From the NCBI GenBank assembly GCA_013816615.1, contig JACDED010000032.1, positions 1-35,133 of the forward strand: a DNA stretch of 35,133 bases, written 5' to 3'. Shown in pieces: positions 26,862 to 35,102 of the stretch. Position numbers and translations under genes: made by a program. Positions within the stretch are counted from its first letter, which is position 1; each line of letters begins with the position of its first letter. The notes below the pieces were generated by a model. It saw nothing but the letters and a program-made list of their open reading frames with translations. It did not search any database and had not been told where the DNA came from. This stretch comes from Bacteroidota bacterium (lineage in GTDB: Bacteria > Bacteroidota > Bacteroidia > B-17B0 > Aurantibacillaceae).

Positions 26862-26873
26862 ACTATGTTATGT

Positions 26874-29552
26874 TTAATCTCTTATAATCCTAATCGATCT
26901 GGCTTTTCCATTCGCCGGAACCAGTTTTATCAGGTAAACTCCTTTAGGATATGTATTTAAATTTAGTTCCGCTTTCTCTACATCATTTATTTTTTGATCA
27001 GTTAATAATTGACCAAGGGAATTAAAAAGAGTTAGTTGTCCGCTAAATGTTTCACCAAAATTTAAAGTAACAAACCCTTGTGTTGGATTAGGAAATACTT
27101 TTAATCCTTCCAGGGCGCTTATTTTATTAATACCTGTACAAGATGAAACTGAAACTGCAACTGTGTTTGTACCTGAGCAACCATTTGTTTTTCCAATAAC
27201 GGTATAAGTTGTATTTGATGCTGGATTAACTGTAACAGGATTACCAATAATTGCACCAGGATTAAATGTGTAAGTTGTTGCACCATTTCCTGTTAATGTT
27301 ACTGAAAAACCATTACATATTACAGAGTTTGAAGCGCCTGCACCAACCGTTGGATTTGCTATAACAGTTAAAGTAAAACTTTTTGCGTTAGCACACGAAC
27401 CGTTAGCGCCTGTAACAGTGTATGTGGTTGTGGTGGCAGGGTTTAAATTTTGAGTAGCACCAACTAAAGTACCGGGATTAAATGTATAATTAGTTACACC
27501 GCTTGCTGTAACTGAAACCGGTGTTCCTGCACAAGTACTTGCATTAGAAACTGCAACAGTTGGTGTTGTTGTTACATTCACAGATCCTGTTGAACTGTTA
27601 GTACATGTTCCGTTACTTCCTATTATTGTATATACCTGCGTGGTTGCAGGGCTTAAGGTTTGATTAGCGCCCGTTAATCCACCAGGGTTCCATGTGAATG
27701 ATGTAGCGCCGGTTGCCGACATATTGGCCGAACCTCCTGAGCAAATATTAGAAGATGTTACAACTACACTTGGTATTGCTAATACAGAAATTGTTTTTGT
27801 TATGGAAGATGTGCCAATACCATTTGTTACCAGTAAGGTTACAGAGTAAATTCCCGGTGAGGCGTAACTTGTTGTCGTATTTTGCAAGGTAGATGTAGAT
27901 GTGCTTCCGCCGGTTGCTGTCCAGCTAAAATTTGTTGGACCACCTGTTGAATTACTTGTTAAAGAAACCGTTTGCGCAATACAAACAGGCGATATTAAAT
28001 TAAAAGTAGAAGTTGGCGCACTTACTGAGCAAAGACTTGCAGTAATGGCAACAAGATTTCCTTTACCGCAAATTGGTGCAGATACGTTACGTGTCATAAC
28101 ATCATTACCCGCATTAATATCAGCTGCAATTAATGTGCGCTTATTGACACCACCCCCAATTGAAAAATGCATCACATCACTGTTATTAATAACATGTGAT
28201 AGTTGATGGCCGTGCCCTAATTCATGCACGGCAACAGATTCAAAATCGTATTGACCACCGGTTGCTAATGCAGGACCAAAATTCCATGTAATAGCACTTG
28301 TTGCAGGATCGTCAAAACAAATATCCAATTCAGAAACATAAACAAAAATATTCGGGCCAAAGCTACAAACGCCGAAGTAAGTTGTACAACGACCTAAAAC
28401 ACCAACAGGTAATTCAGTGCCAATATCAAAACGTACAACATTAACACCATCAAATGCAATTGTATTTGTTGTTACTGCTGTACCTAATAACCAATTGATA
28501 TTAGTATTACAACGCCATGTTTGAAAGGCGCTTAAAAAAGCAGTTTTAGCAGCGCTGTTTGCATTAAAGCTGGTAAACATTTGCCATGTAATACCATTCA
28601 TAGTATTAAGATCAATATGGCGCGTATTAAAAACCTGTTGAGCTGTAAGTGTATTTGTAACAAGCGCGTTTAATTCACCATAACTTACTGTAAGTGTTTG
28701 TGCGCTTAAAGTTGATGCGCCAACAGTAACCTGTACTTGGCCGGTACCCGCAGTGCCATTGCCCGTTAAGGTAGAGCTAGAGCGTGTAGGAACCTGTACT
28801 TGTATTTGTGTATTGCTCCACGAAACATATTGTGATGAATGTGGTTGAATAAAAGTTGCTCCGCCATCATCGGCATTTTTAAATTCTACAATAGATGACC
28901 CTTGTGTGGCACCAAAACCAGAACCTGTAATGGTTAATACGCTTGCGGTTCCAGCAGTAATAACCAAGGGTGATATTCCTGTTATTGCGGCAACAGAACT
29001 TGAAGAAGAAAATTTATTTGCATTTAGGTTTACATAGTCAGGAAGATCAATCCCTAAAAGTATTTCAAATTCTTTATATACAGTATTAATATCATTGTAA
29101 TTTTTAAATGGAACAACTGCGATATTTTCTTTTACATTGAATTTATAAAAACCCTGCTGGTCAGCATATACCTGGAATACCGGGTGGCCAAATTGTGAAG
29201 GTTGATCAAATGAATTTAAAGTAAAGATCCCTTCGTCATTAATAACGAGTTGTAATGAAGGATCAACAACTTGTTTGTTCATGTCAACTTCACCACCTTC
29301 GGTTATTATTTCAATGAAAGAAAAGTTAATACTGCCTTTTATAACTTGCGTTACATTAATAACATTAGATGTACGAATGTAATTTCTTTCTGCATTCCAA
29401 AATGATCTTTGTGAAATTACTTTTCCTTCAACGATCAAAGCACTATTATTGATCTTTGATGCTAACGAAACAGGGTATAAAGAACATTGGCTAAATGAGT
29501 TATTGGATAATAAAATAACCAGTGTAATAATTACAAAGTAGATTTTTTTCAT
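26874..29552 (-). CDS. Metzincin-like T9SS-secreted protein with TIG and PKD/Ig-like domains
   Basis: An 892-residue exported protein with signal peptide MKKIYFVIITLVILLSNNSFSQ. An IPT/TIG domain lies at ~190-290 (ISPLVITAGTASVLTITGSGFG). A matrixin-like region follows at ~300-485, with H443, E444, H447 and H453 in HELGHGHQLSH and a likely Met-turn in NSDVMHFSI. The conserved Gly of HExxHxxGxxH is Gln here. A PKD-like domain (~515-590) precedes three ~75-residue Ig-like repeats, each with a TxNPG...NPATTTTYTV phrase. A type A T9SS sorting domain ends the protein (LKVFPNPTQGFVTLNFG...YPKGVYLIKLV). Likely a surface or released metalloprotease; activity with the Gln is uncertain. No convincing promoter in the 68 bases upstream. 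Confidence 0.87.
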   Translation of the reverse strand: MKKIYFVIITLVILLSNNSFSQCSLYPVSLASKINNSALIVEGKVISQRSFWNAERNYIRTSNVINVTQVIKGSINFSFIEIITEGGEVDMNKQVVDPSLQLVINDEGIFTLNSFDQPSQFGHPVFQVYADQQGFYKFNVKENIAVVPFKNYNDINTVYKEFEILLGIDLPDYVNLNANKFSSSSSVAAITGISPLVITAGTASVLTITGSGFGATQGSSIVEFKNADDGGATFIQPHSSQYVSWSNTQIQVQVPTRSSSTLTGNGTAGTGQVQVTVGASTLSAQTLTVSYGELNALVTNTLTAQQVFNTRHIDLNTMNGITWQMFTSFNANSAAKTAFLSAFQTWRCNTNINWLLGTAVTTNTIAFDGVNVVRFDIGTELPVGVLGRCTTYFGVCSFGPNIFVYVSELDICFDDPATSAITWNFGPALATGGQYDFESVAVHELGHGHQLSHVINNSDVMHFSIGGGVNKRTLIAADINAGNDVMTRNVSAPICGKGNLVAITASLCSVSAPTSTFNLISPVCIAQTVSLTSNSTGGPTNFSWTATGGSTSTSTLQNTTTSYASPGIYSVTLLVTNGIGTSSITKTISVLAIPSVVVTSSNICSGGSANMSATGATSFTWNPGGLTGANQTLSPATTQVYTIIGSNGTCTNSSTGSVNVTTTPTVAVSNASTCAGTPVSVTASGVTNYTFNPGTLVGATQNLNPATTTTYTVTGANGSCANAKSFTLTVIANPTVGAGASNSVICNGFSVTLTGNGATTYTFNPGAIIGNPVTVNPASNTTYTVIGKTNGCSGTNTVAVSVSSCTGINKISALEGLKVFPNPTQGFVTLNFGETFSGQLTLFNSLGQLLTDQKINDVEKAELNLNTYPKGVYLIKLVPANGKARSIRIIRD

Positions 29553-29620
29553 TTGATTAAATTTAAGATTATACTAATATATAAAAATTAATTTATAAAT
29601 CAAATGCGGTCAAAAACGAT

Positions 29621-30364
29621 CTAAAAAAACTGCAGTATCTTCCTGAAAGGCTTTAGGTAAGAGGTATAGAATCGGGCTTTCATGCCATTTACATGCCAGG
29701 CCTTTCTATCTTCAATATTTGCATTTACCCTGTTTTGAACCGAAGCATTGCTTTGTCCGCCCACGCGCATTTTAATGGTGAATTCGTGAAGGTAGTTTAT
29801 TTTTATTTTATGTTTATGAATAAAACGAAGCATCAATTCATAATCGGCAGAGTGTTTAAAGTCTAAATTAAATTTTCCGAATCTTTCGTAAATCTCTCGC
29901 TTTACAAAAAAAGTAGGGTGAGGTGGCATCCAACCATGTAAAAACGAATTGGGTTTATGATTGCCACTTTTCCATTTACGAATGATCTTATTTGTATCTT
30001 CTTTATTCACATAAAAAAGATCGCTGTATACTGCTTCTGAATTATTTTTAATAAATGTGTTAGCATATTTTCCAATAACTGTATTGTCAATATAAAAATC
30101 ATCCGAATGTAAAATGCCAACAACATCACCGCTAGCCATGCCAATGCCCTTATTTAACGCATCGTACAGGCCATTATCTTTTTCGGAAACAAATTTCGAG
30201 ATCTTGCTTTTGTATTTTTCAATTACCTCTAAAGTTTTATCTGTTGATCCGCCATCTACAATTATGTATTCAATATTTTCATACGATTGATCCAAAACCG
30301 AATTGATCGTTTGCTCTATAGTAGCAGCCGAATTAAAAGTGATGGTTATGATGGAGATCTTCAA
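29621..30364 (-). CDS. Family 2 glycosyltransferase
   Basis: A 247-residue GT-A fold enzyme that moves a sugar from a nucleotide donor onto a glycan or lipid acceptor on the cytoplasmic side. MKISIITITFNSAATIEQTI is the usual family opening; DGGSTD (37-42) binds the nucleotide and HSDD (86-89) gives the metal-binding DxD-type motif. A C-terminal part (HADYELMLRF, WxVNGMKAR) is typical of the LPS/colanic-type members. I chose the TTG at 30364, which gives the family's first residues; another in-frame TTG at 30385 would add seven residues and overlap gmhB by 17 bases. Last gene of the heptose operon. Confidence 0.9.
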   Translation of the reverse strand: MKISIITITFNSAATIEQTINSVLDQSYENIEYIIVDGGSTDKTLEVIEKYKSKISKFVSEKDNGLYDALNKGIGMASGDVVGILHSDDFYIDNTVIGKYANTFIKNNSEAVYSDLFYVNKEDTNKIIRKWKSGNHKPNSFLHGWMPPHPTFFVKREIYERFGKFNLDFKHSADYELMLRFIHKHKIKINYLHEFTIKMRVGGQSNASVQNRVNANIEDRKAWHVNGMKARFYTSYLKPFRKILQFF

Positions 30365-30368
30365 AGTA

Positions 30369-30911
30369 TTATAAATTATTTGCAAACTCTATTAAAGAAT
30401 TAAATTGTATATCAATACGTTCATCCTTCTTTTTTTCTTCTGAAATAAAAACTGTTTTCATACCGGCATTTCTTCCAAATTCCATATCGCTTAAACTATC
30501 ACCAACAATAATACTTTTAGTAAAGTCAATCTCAGGAAAATCTTTTTTTGCCTGTAAAGCCATGCCAATTCCCGGTTTACGGGTAGGATGATTCTCTGAA
30601 TTTAAATAAGGGGAAAAATAAACTTTATCAACTCTACCTTCTAAGTAGGTTATTTCATATAACATATTTTTATGGATGAGTTCAAGGTCTTCTATCCTGT
30701 ATAAATGTTTCCCTATACCTTGTTGATTGGTTACAACAACAATTTTTCCAAAAGTAGTATCGCATTTTTTTAAGGCTTCAAGTACGCCTTCTAAAAATTC
30801 AAATTCTATCCAATGCTTTACATAGTCGTTATCCAATTTTTTATTGATAACGCCATCCCTGTCTAAGAACAAGGTCCACTCTTTATTTATATTTAAATCC
30901 TTTAAAGTCAT
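30369..30911 (-). CDS. gmhB: HAD-IIIA phosphatase, GmhB-like (heptose bisphosphate phosphatase)
   Basis: A 180-residue HAD phosphatase expected to remove the C7 phosphate of D-glycero-D-manno-heptose 1,7-bisphosphate. Motif I FLDRDGVIN (15-23), motif II VVTNQQG (~59-65), and motif III/IV IVGDSLSDMEFG (~135-146) are present. The ATG at 30911 is chosen because it gives MTLKDLNINKEWTLFLDRDG, near the family's usual start; a longer reading from 30944 would lie deeper inside the upstream gene. It overlaps that gene by 29 bases. The zinc-loop Cys residues of the E. coli enzyme are absent (SPYLNSENHPTRKPG at ~100-114), as in some HAD-IIIA relatives. The symbol rests partly on neighbours. Confidence 0.78.
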   Translation of the reverse strand: MTLKDLNINKEWTLFLDRDGVINKKLDNDYVKHWIEFEFLEGVLEALKKCDTTFGKIVVVTNQQGIGKHLYRIEDLELIHKNMLYEITYLEGRVDKVYFSPYLNSENHPTRKPGIGMALQAKKDFPEIDFTKSIIVGDSLSDMEFGRNAGMKTVFISEEKKKDERIDIQFNSLIEFANNL

Positions 30912-31596
30912 GTTGTGCTTTAGCGTAATCTTCTGGAATACCAATATCTATAAAATAACCTTCAAATTCAAAGCCTTTTATTTGGATAGCTTGTAATTCT
31001 TTCTCAAAAAAATCTTTTTCAATCGAAAAATTTTTATTGGAAGGTGTTGACTCTAAATATACTTTTTTGTCTAAAATATATACTCCCCCATTTATTATAC
31101 CTTCTTTTAAAAAGCCTGATTTTTCTTTAAAAGAAGTTATTCTGTGCTCATTATTCTTTTCAATGGTACCGTACCTTTCGGCATTAGGTACTTTTCTTAA
31201 CGCTAACGAGATCTCAGAATTGTTATTTGAATGAAGCTTGTAAAATTCAGAAAGATCAACATCAAAAAAAGAATCACCGTTTAAAACAAATGCTTTTTCT
31301 TCTTTGCATATTTTTAAAGCTAAGCGAATACCACCGCCCGTACCTAAGGGTTCTTTTTCAATAACGTAATCAATCTCAATTCCGTTAAAATGGGCGCCAT
31401 AAAAATCTTTTATTTTTTCAGGTAAATAACCTAACGAAAGGATCACTTTTTTAATACCATAATGCTTTAAATAGTTTAACTGGTAATTTAAAAACGGTTG
31501 TCCGTCAACAGGTGCCATCGGTTTAGGCAGATCGCTCACTACCGTTTGCAAACGTGTACCAAAGCCCCCGGCCAGTATGATAGCAGTTGTTATCAT
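30883..31596 (-). CDS. Sugar nucleotidyltransferase, HddC-like
   Basis: A 237-residue nucleotidyltransferase that would activate a sugar 1-phosphate, most likely D-glycero-D-manno-heptose 1-phosphate with GTP as in HddC. It has the nucleotide-binding opening LAGGFGTRL (8-16) with the catalytic K25 region (DLPKPMAPV), a GTGGGIRLAL loop, and FVLNGDSFFDVD with the metal-binding Asp. The C-terminus is short, without a hexapeptide-repeat acyltransferase, as in HddC/RfbA-type enzymes. GTP versus CTP/UTP and heptose versus another sugar cannot be told from sequence; heptose is inferred from gmhA and gmhB beside it. Its ATG overlaps the preceding stop by one base (TAATG). Confidence 0.85.
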   Translation of the reverse strand: MITTAIILAGGFGTRLQTVVSDLPKPMAPVDGQPFLNYQLNYLKHYGIKKVILSLGYLPEKIKDFYGAHFNGIEIDYVIEKEPLGTGGGIRLALKICKEEKAFVLNGDSFFDVDLSEFYKLHSNNNSEISLALRKVPNAERYGTIEKNNEHRITSFKEKSGFLKEGIINGGVYILDKKVYLESTPSNKNFSIEKDFFEKELQAIQIKGFEFEGYFIDIGIPEDYAKAQHDFKGFKYK

Positions 31597-33587
31597 TAAA
31601 TTCCAAAACCAATTATGGTTACATCATCTATTTGTTCGAGGGTTCCTTTCCAGTTTACAAATGTTTCGCTTAATGTAAAACTTTGTTGTTCGAAAGGCAT
31701 ATCGTGTGTTCTTAAAAGCAGCTCTTCAAGTTGTTTTAGTTTGAATTTTTTTCCTTTTGGTCCACCAAACTGATCTGCAAAGCCATCGGTAAATAAAAAA
31801 TATTTTTCACCTGGTTTTGGTTCCAGTTCGTGATTTGTAAAAACAGTTTGCGCTTCTTCATTAGAGCCACTTACGCCCCAACGATCGGCATGGTATTCTT
31901 TTAATCCATCTTTATTGATCTGGATCATATTATTTTTAGCGCCAGAGTAATATAATTTTTGGGTGTCGGTATTTAAAATACAAATGCTCATATCCACGCC
32001 ATCGTTTATTTTAATCGCATGAGATTGCAAATTGGTTTTAAATTGTTTACACAACTCCGTTAAAACACCTGCTGGATTTGCTCTGTAGTTTCCTGTTGAA
32101 ATAATGTTTTTTATATTAGAGTAGGCAAATACACTTAATAAGGCGCCCGGCACGCCATGGCCTGTACAATCAATAACAGCAATGTAAATAGTGTTAGCTA
32201 CTTTTTCAACAAAATAAAAATCACCACTCACAATATCTTTTGGTCTGAAAAATATTAACGATTCGTTTAAAGTCGATTTTACTTTTACCGTAGAAGGAAT
32301 AATTGCCTGTTGAATGTGTTTTGAGTAATTGATGCTATCTGTAATATCTTTATTTTTTTCTTCAATGATCGATTTTTGTTTTTCTATTTCTTCATTCTTG
32401 TTGGTCAATAAAACATTCGCTTTTTTCTTTTCGCTGAATTGCTTATACACAAAGAATAATAGAATTAAAAAGATAACCATTGCGCCAGCAAAAACATAAA
32501 CAAGTTTGCCGCGTTGCGAAGATTGGATCTGTGATTTTTCTAATTCAAGATTTTTTAATTTAAGTTGTTGTTCTTTTTTCTCCGATTCGTATTTTGATTC
32601 TGCCTCTGTAAATGCCTTATTACGTTCGATATTTAAAACTGAGTCGTTATATTGTGTGTATGTTTTGTAATACTTAAGAGCTTCTGAGGGTTTATTTTGT
32701 AATTCCATTAACTCACTTAAAGCCCTTGCGTTGGTTAAAATATTAGCATAGGCATTGCGTTTAAAGTTTATGGCAATAGCTTCTTTATAATAATCAGTAG
32801 CACTTGCGTATTTTTTTCTTTGAAGATCAATAGCGCCCATATTTGCAAGAGCAGAGGCAAGGCCATAATCATCCTCTGTTTCTCTAAAAACAGGTATTAC
32901 ACTTAGGTAAGTTTTTTCAGCTTCTACATAATTAGAATCTCTAAAATAAGTTTCACCGATCATCGAAACGGCCATAGCCGCATAGTTTAGAATATTTTGT
33001 TTTCTAAAGCTTGCTTCTGCTTTTCTAAAATAACTTATGGCTTCTGTACTTTTACCTTGCTCTGTTAAAATACTGCCAATACCAAATGAAGTAACGGCCA
33101 CCATATTTTCATTTACCGGTTCTTGGTTGGCAATGTCGTACGCTTTTAAATAATATTCGTACGCTTTATCATTATTTTTTATTCCGAGATAAGCGTTGCC
33201 AATAGAGTTAAGTACATTAGAAAGGCCATATTTATTTTTTAATTTTTCAAAAAGCTCAGCGGCGCTAATAAAATTCTTTATCGCAATATCATATTTGCCA
33301 ATTGTGTTTTGTGCGCTGCCCATATTTGCATACGATTGCGCAAGGCCTTGTTCGTATTTAATGCGTTTAGCTATTTTAAAAGCGCTATCGGCAAGTATCA
33401 ATGCGCTGTCGGGACTATTGCCAACCATCATACGCGCAAGCTTACAAAGCGTTAATACTTTTAAGGTATCGTGTGAGCTGCGTATTTTTTTATTTATGCT
33501 ATCCCTTTTTCCTGCCGAAACCTGTGCAGGAGCAACAAACGCTGCGATAAGAAGAAAGAAAATAAAAAATTTTAAGCGGCTAAACAT
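31596..33587 (-). CDS. TPR-containing SpoIIE (PP2C-type) protein phosphatase
   Basis: A 663-residue membrane signalling protein. A signal peptide (~1-23, ending APAQ) leads to about seven TPR repeats (~40-310) that would lie in the periplasm. A coiled coil comes next, then one transmembrane helix (361-381) and another coiled coil (~385-415). The cytoplasmic PP2C/SpoIIE domain (~420-663) has metal-binding Asp in PKDIVSGDFYF (D451, D456), DCTGHGVPGA (D473), FTDGFADQ and DDVTIIGF. It likely dephosphorylates an anti-sigma-factor antagonist in response to an outside signal; the target is not in the window. Its start is three bases after gmhA and its stop overlaps the hddC-like start, so it is translated with the heptose genes. 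Confidence 0.93.
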   Translation of the reverse strand: MFSRLKFFIFFLLIAAFVAPAQVSAGKRDSINKKIRSSHDTLKVLTLCKLARMMVGNSPDSALILADSAFKIAKRIKYEQGLAQSYANMGSAQNTIGKYDIAIKNFISAAELFEKLKNKYGLSNVLNSIGNAYLGIKNNDKAYEYYLKAYDIANQEPVNENMVAVTSFGIGSILTEQGKSTEAISYFRKAEASFRKQNILNYAAMAVSMIGETYFRDSNYVEAEKTYLSVIPVFRETEDDYGLASALANMGAIDLQRKKYASATDYYKEAIAINFKRNAYANILTNARALSELMELQNKPSEALKYYKTYTQYNDSVLNIERNKAFTEAESKYESEKKEQQLKLKNLELEKSQIQSSQRGKLVYVFAGAMVIFLILLFFVYKQFSEKKKANVLLTNKNEEIEKQKSIIEEKNKDITDSINYSKHIQQAIIPSTVKVKSTLNESLIFFRPKDIVSGDFYFVEKVANTIYIAVIDCTGHGVPGALLSVFAYSNIKNIISTGNYRANPAGVLTELCKQFKTNLQSHAIKINDGVDMSICILNTDTQKLYYSGAKNNMIQINKDGLKEYHADRWGVSGSNEEAQTVFTNHELEPKPGEKYFLFTDGFADQFGGPKGKKFKLKQLEELLLRTHDMPFEQQSFTLSETFVNWKGTLEQIDDVTIIGFGI

Positions 33588-33590
33588 AAT

Positions 33591-34172
33591 TTATTTTTTC
33601 GGAAATAATTTCATTTCAACCAATTCGCAAATGGTATGGCATAAAAGCATATGACATTCCTGTATACGTGGTGTATCTGTACTGGGAATATTTATAAGGT
33701 ATTTGCTTAAACCTTTAATTTCCCCCCCGGTTTCCCCTGTAAATGCAATAGTGGTTATACCCATTTCATTGGCTTTTTCAATGGCTTTTATAACATTAGC
33801 ACTATTTCCACTTGTGCTTAGCCCTATAAGAACATCCCCTTTTTTGCCCATAGCTTCTACCAGTCGACTGTAAATAATATCATAGCTGTAATCATTGGCA
33901 ACCGCCGTTATATAGCTGGTGTTTACATGTAATGCTTCAGAGAATAAAGGTGGACGATCGTAATAAAAACGGCCACTTAATTCTGCCGCCATGTGTTGTG
34001 CATCGGCAGCACTACCGCCATTGCCACACCACAGCACTTTGCCGCCGTTCTTGTACGCGGAAACAATATCATTAACACTATTCTCGACAGAAGTTAAGAT
34101 TTCGGTATTTGATAATAAAGAGGATTTTAGAGCTATAGACCCTTCAATTTTAGATTTTATAAAATTTATCAT
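33591..34172 (-). CDS. gmhA: D-sedoheptulose 7-phosphate isomerase
   Basis: GmhA isomerises sedoheptulose 7-phosphate to D-glycero-D-manno-heptose 7-phosphate, the first step to LPS-core or glycan heptose. At 193 residues the SIS-domain protein has the family's normal length. CGNGGSAADAQHMAAEL (49-65) carries the substrate loop and catalytic E64; STSGNSANV (120-127) binds phosphate; and ECHMLLCHTICEL contains the catalytic His (about H179). First gene of the minus-strand operon; no consensus promoter was found in the 103 bases shared with the divergent comB-like gene. Confidence 0.93.
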   Translation of the reverse strand: MINFIKSKIEGSIALKSSLLSNTEILTSVENSVNDIVSAYKNGGKVLWCGNGGSAADAQHMAAELSGRFYYDRPPLFSEALHVNTSYITAVANDYSYDIIYSRLVEAMGKKGDVLIGLSTSGNSANVIKAIEKANEMGITTIAFTGETGGEIKGLSKYLINIPSTDTPRIQECHMLLCHTICELVEMKLFPKK

Positions 34173-34245
34173 GCCTTAAATTTATGTTTTTTATAGCTAT
34201 TTTAGGTTAATTAGTCGTAATTTTTTAATTGTAATTTTAAAATCT

Positions 34246-34253
34246 TAAGTTTG
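34246..34253 (+). promoter_or_regulatory. -7 promoter element of the comB-like gene
   Basis: TAAGTTTG matches TAnnTTTG exactly, 22 bases before the ATG. No clear TTTG was found at the usual distance upstream, so the -33 element is weak or absent. Confidence 0.45.
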
Positions 34254-34275
34254 TTAAAGAAATACTGTTTAAACG

Positions 34276-34983
34276 ATGATCATCGAAGTTTGTTTCAGCC
34301 CCCAGGCATACCCTCTCTTTCATAACCCAAATTCAGTTGTGGTGGTTATTGACGTGTTGAGAGCCACTTCTGCCATTACTACAGCCTTTTATAATGGTGT
34401 TACAAAAATGATACCTGTTGCTACTGTTGAAGAGGCATTAGAGTATAAAAACAATGGCTTTATGGTTGCGGCTGAACGAAACGGCGAGGTCGTAGAAGGT
34501 TTTGATCTTGGAAACAGCCCGTTTGGCTACATGAACTCAAAAGTAAAGGGAAAGACCATTGCCATAACTACCACTAACGGCACGCAGGCAATTGATGCCG
34601 CAAAAAAAGCATACAAAATTATTATTGCAAGTTTTTTAAATTTAGATGCGGTTATTGATTTTTTAAAAGAAGAAAAAAGAGATGTGTTGTTTCTTTGCGC
34701 AGGTTGGAAAAATAAATTTAATCTTGAAGATACTTTATTGGCTGGCGCTGTAGCAGATAAACTGATCTTTAAATATGGTTTTGATACCAATTGCGATTCA
34801 ACTTTAGCGGCAATTGATCTTTACAAATTAGCAAAGCACGATCTTGTAAAATATTTAGCAAACTCTTCTCACCGTAATCGATTAGCGAATTTAAATTTAG
34901 AAAGAGATATTAAGTATTGCTTAACGCCTAATCAATGCCCAGTAGTGCCAGTGATGCAAGGGAAGTTTTTGGTGAAGGCTTAA
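34276..34983 (+). CDS. comB: 2-phosphosulfolactate phosphatase family protein (ComB-like)
   Basis: A 235-residue member of the ComB family, Mg-dependent acid phosphatases that turn 2-phosphosulfolactate into sulfolactate, originally known from coenzyme M synthesis. VVVIDVLRATSAITTAF (~22-38) is the family signature; TTNGTQAI (~96-103) and LCAGWKNKFNLEDTLLAGA (~139-157) are further conserved blocks. Full length and intact. No phosphosulfolactate synthase (ComA) is beside it, so its role in a bacterium that probably lacks coenzyme M is uncertain; sulfonate or sulfonolipid metabolism is one possibility. It diverges from gmhA and has its own -7 element. Confidence 0.88.
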   Translation: MIIEVCFSPQAYPLFHNPNSVVVVIDVLRATSAITTAFYNGVTKMIPVATVEEALEYKNNGFMVAAERNGEVVEGFDLGNSPFGYMNSKVKGKTIAITTTNGTQAIDAAKKAYKIIIASFLNLDAVIDFLKEEKRDVLFLCAGWKNKFNLEDTLLAGAVADKLIFKYGFDTNCDSTLAAIDLYKLAKHDLVKYLANSSHRNRLANLNLERDIKYCLTPNQCPVVPVMQGKFLVKA

Positions 34984-35042
34984 GCGTAGGTTTTTTAACC
35001 ACATAGGCACATAGAATTTTCAGATCTTATACCAAATTCATA

Positions 35043-35101
35043 TATAATATAGTCCAATTTTGCTTATTTGATTTTATTTGCTATATTTGGACTATATTAT
35101 A
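35043..35101. promoter_or_regulatory. Perfect 15-bp inverted repeat flanking a promoter (likely operator)
   Basis: TATAATATAGTCCAA (35043-35057) and TTGGACTATATTATA (35087-35101) are exact inverted copies 29 bases apart. Between and over them lies a promoter: TTTG at 35059-35062, 19 bases, TATATTTG at 35082-35089. The right arm overlaps the end of the -7 element and the expected transcript start. This is the geometry of an autoregulated operator; a dimer or looping pair on the arms would shut the promoter. Confidence 0.7.
35059..35089 (+). promoter_or_regulatory. Consensus Bacteroidetes promoter for the gene at the right edge
   Basis: TTTG-N19-TATATTTG matches both boxes and the spacing of the Bacteroidetes vegetative promoter exactly. 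Transcription would begin near 35096, within the right arm of the inverted repeat and about seven bases before the first ATG. Confidence 0.75.
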
Positions 35102-35102
35102 A

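Noticed and set aside
33196-33654. A 152-codon plus-strand open frame across the TPR phosphatase start
   Set aside because: It is antisense to the TPR repeats and the end of gmhA, which are both clear genes.
34989-35000. GGTTTTTTAACC after comB as a terminator
   Set aside because: The stem is only four bases and no T-run follows.
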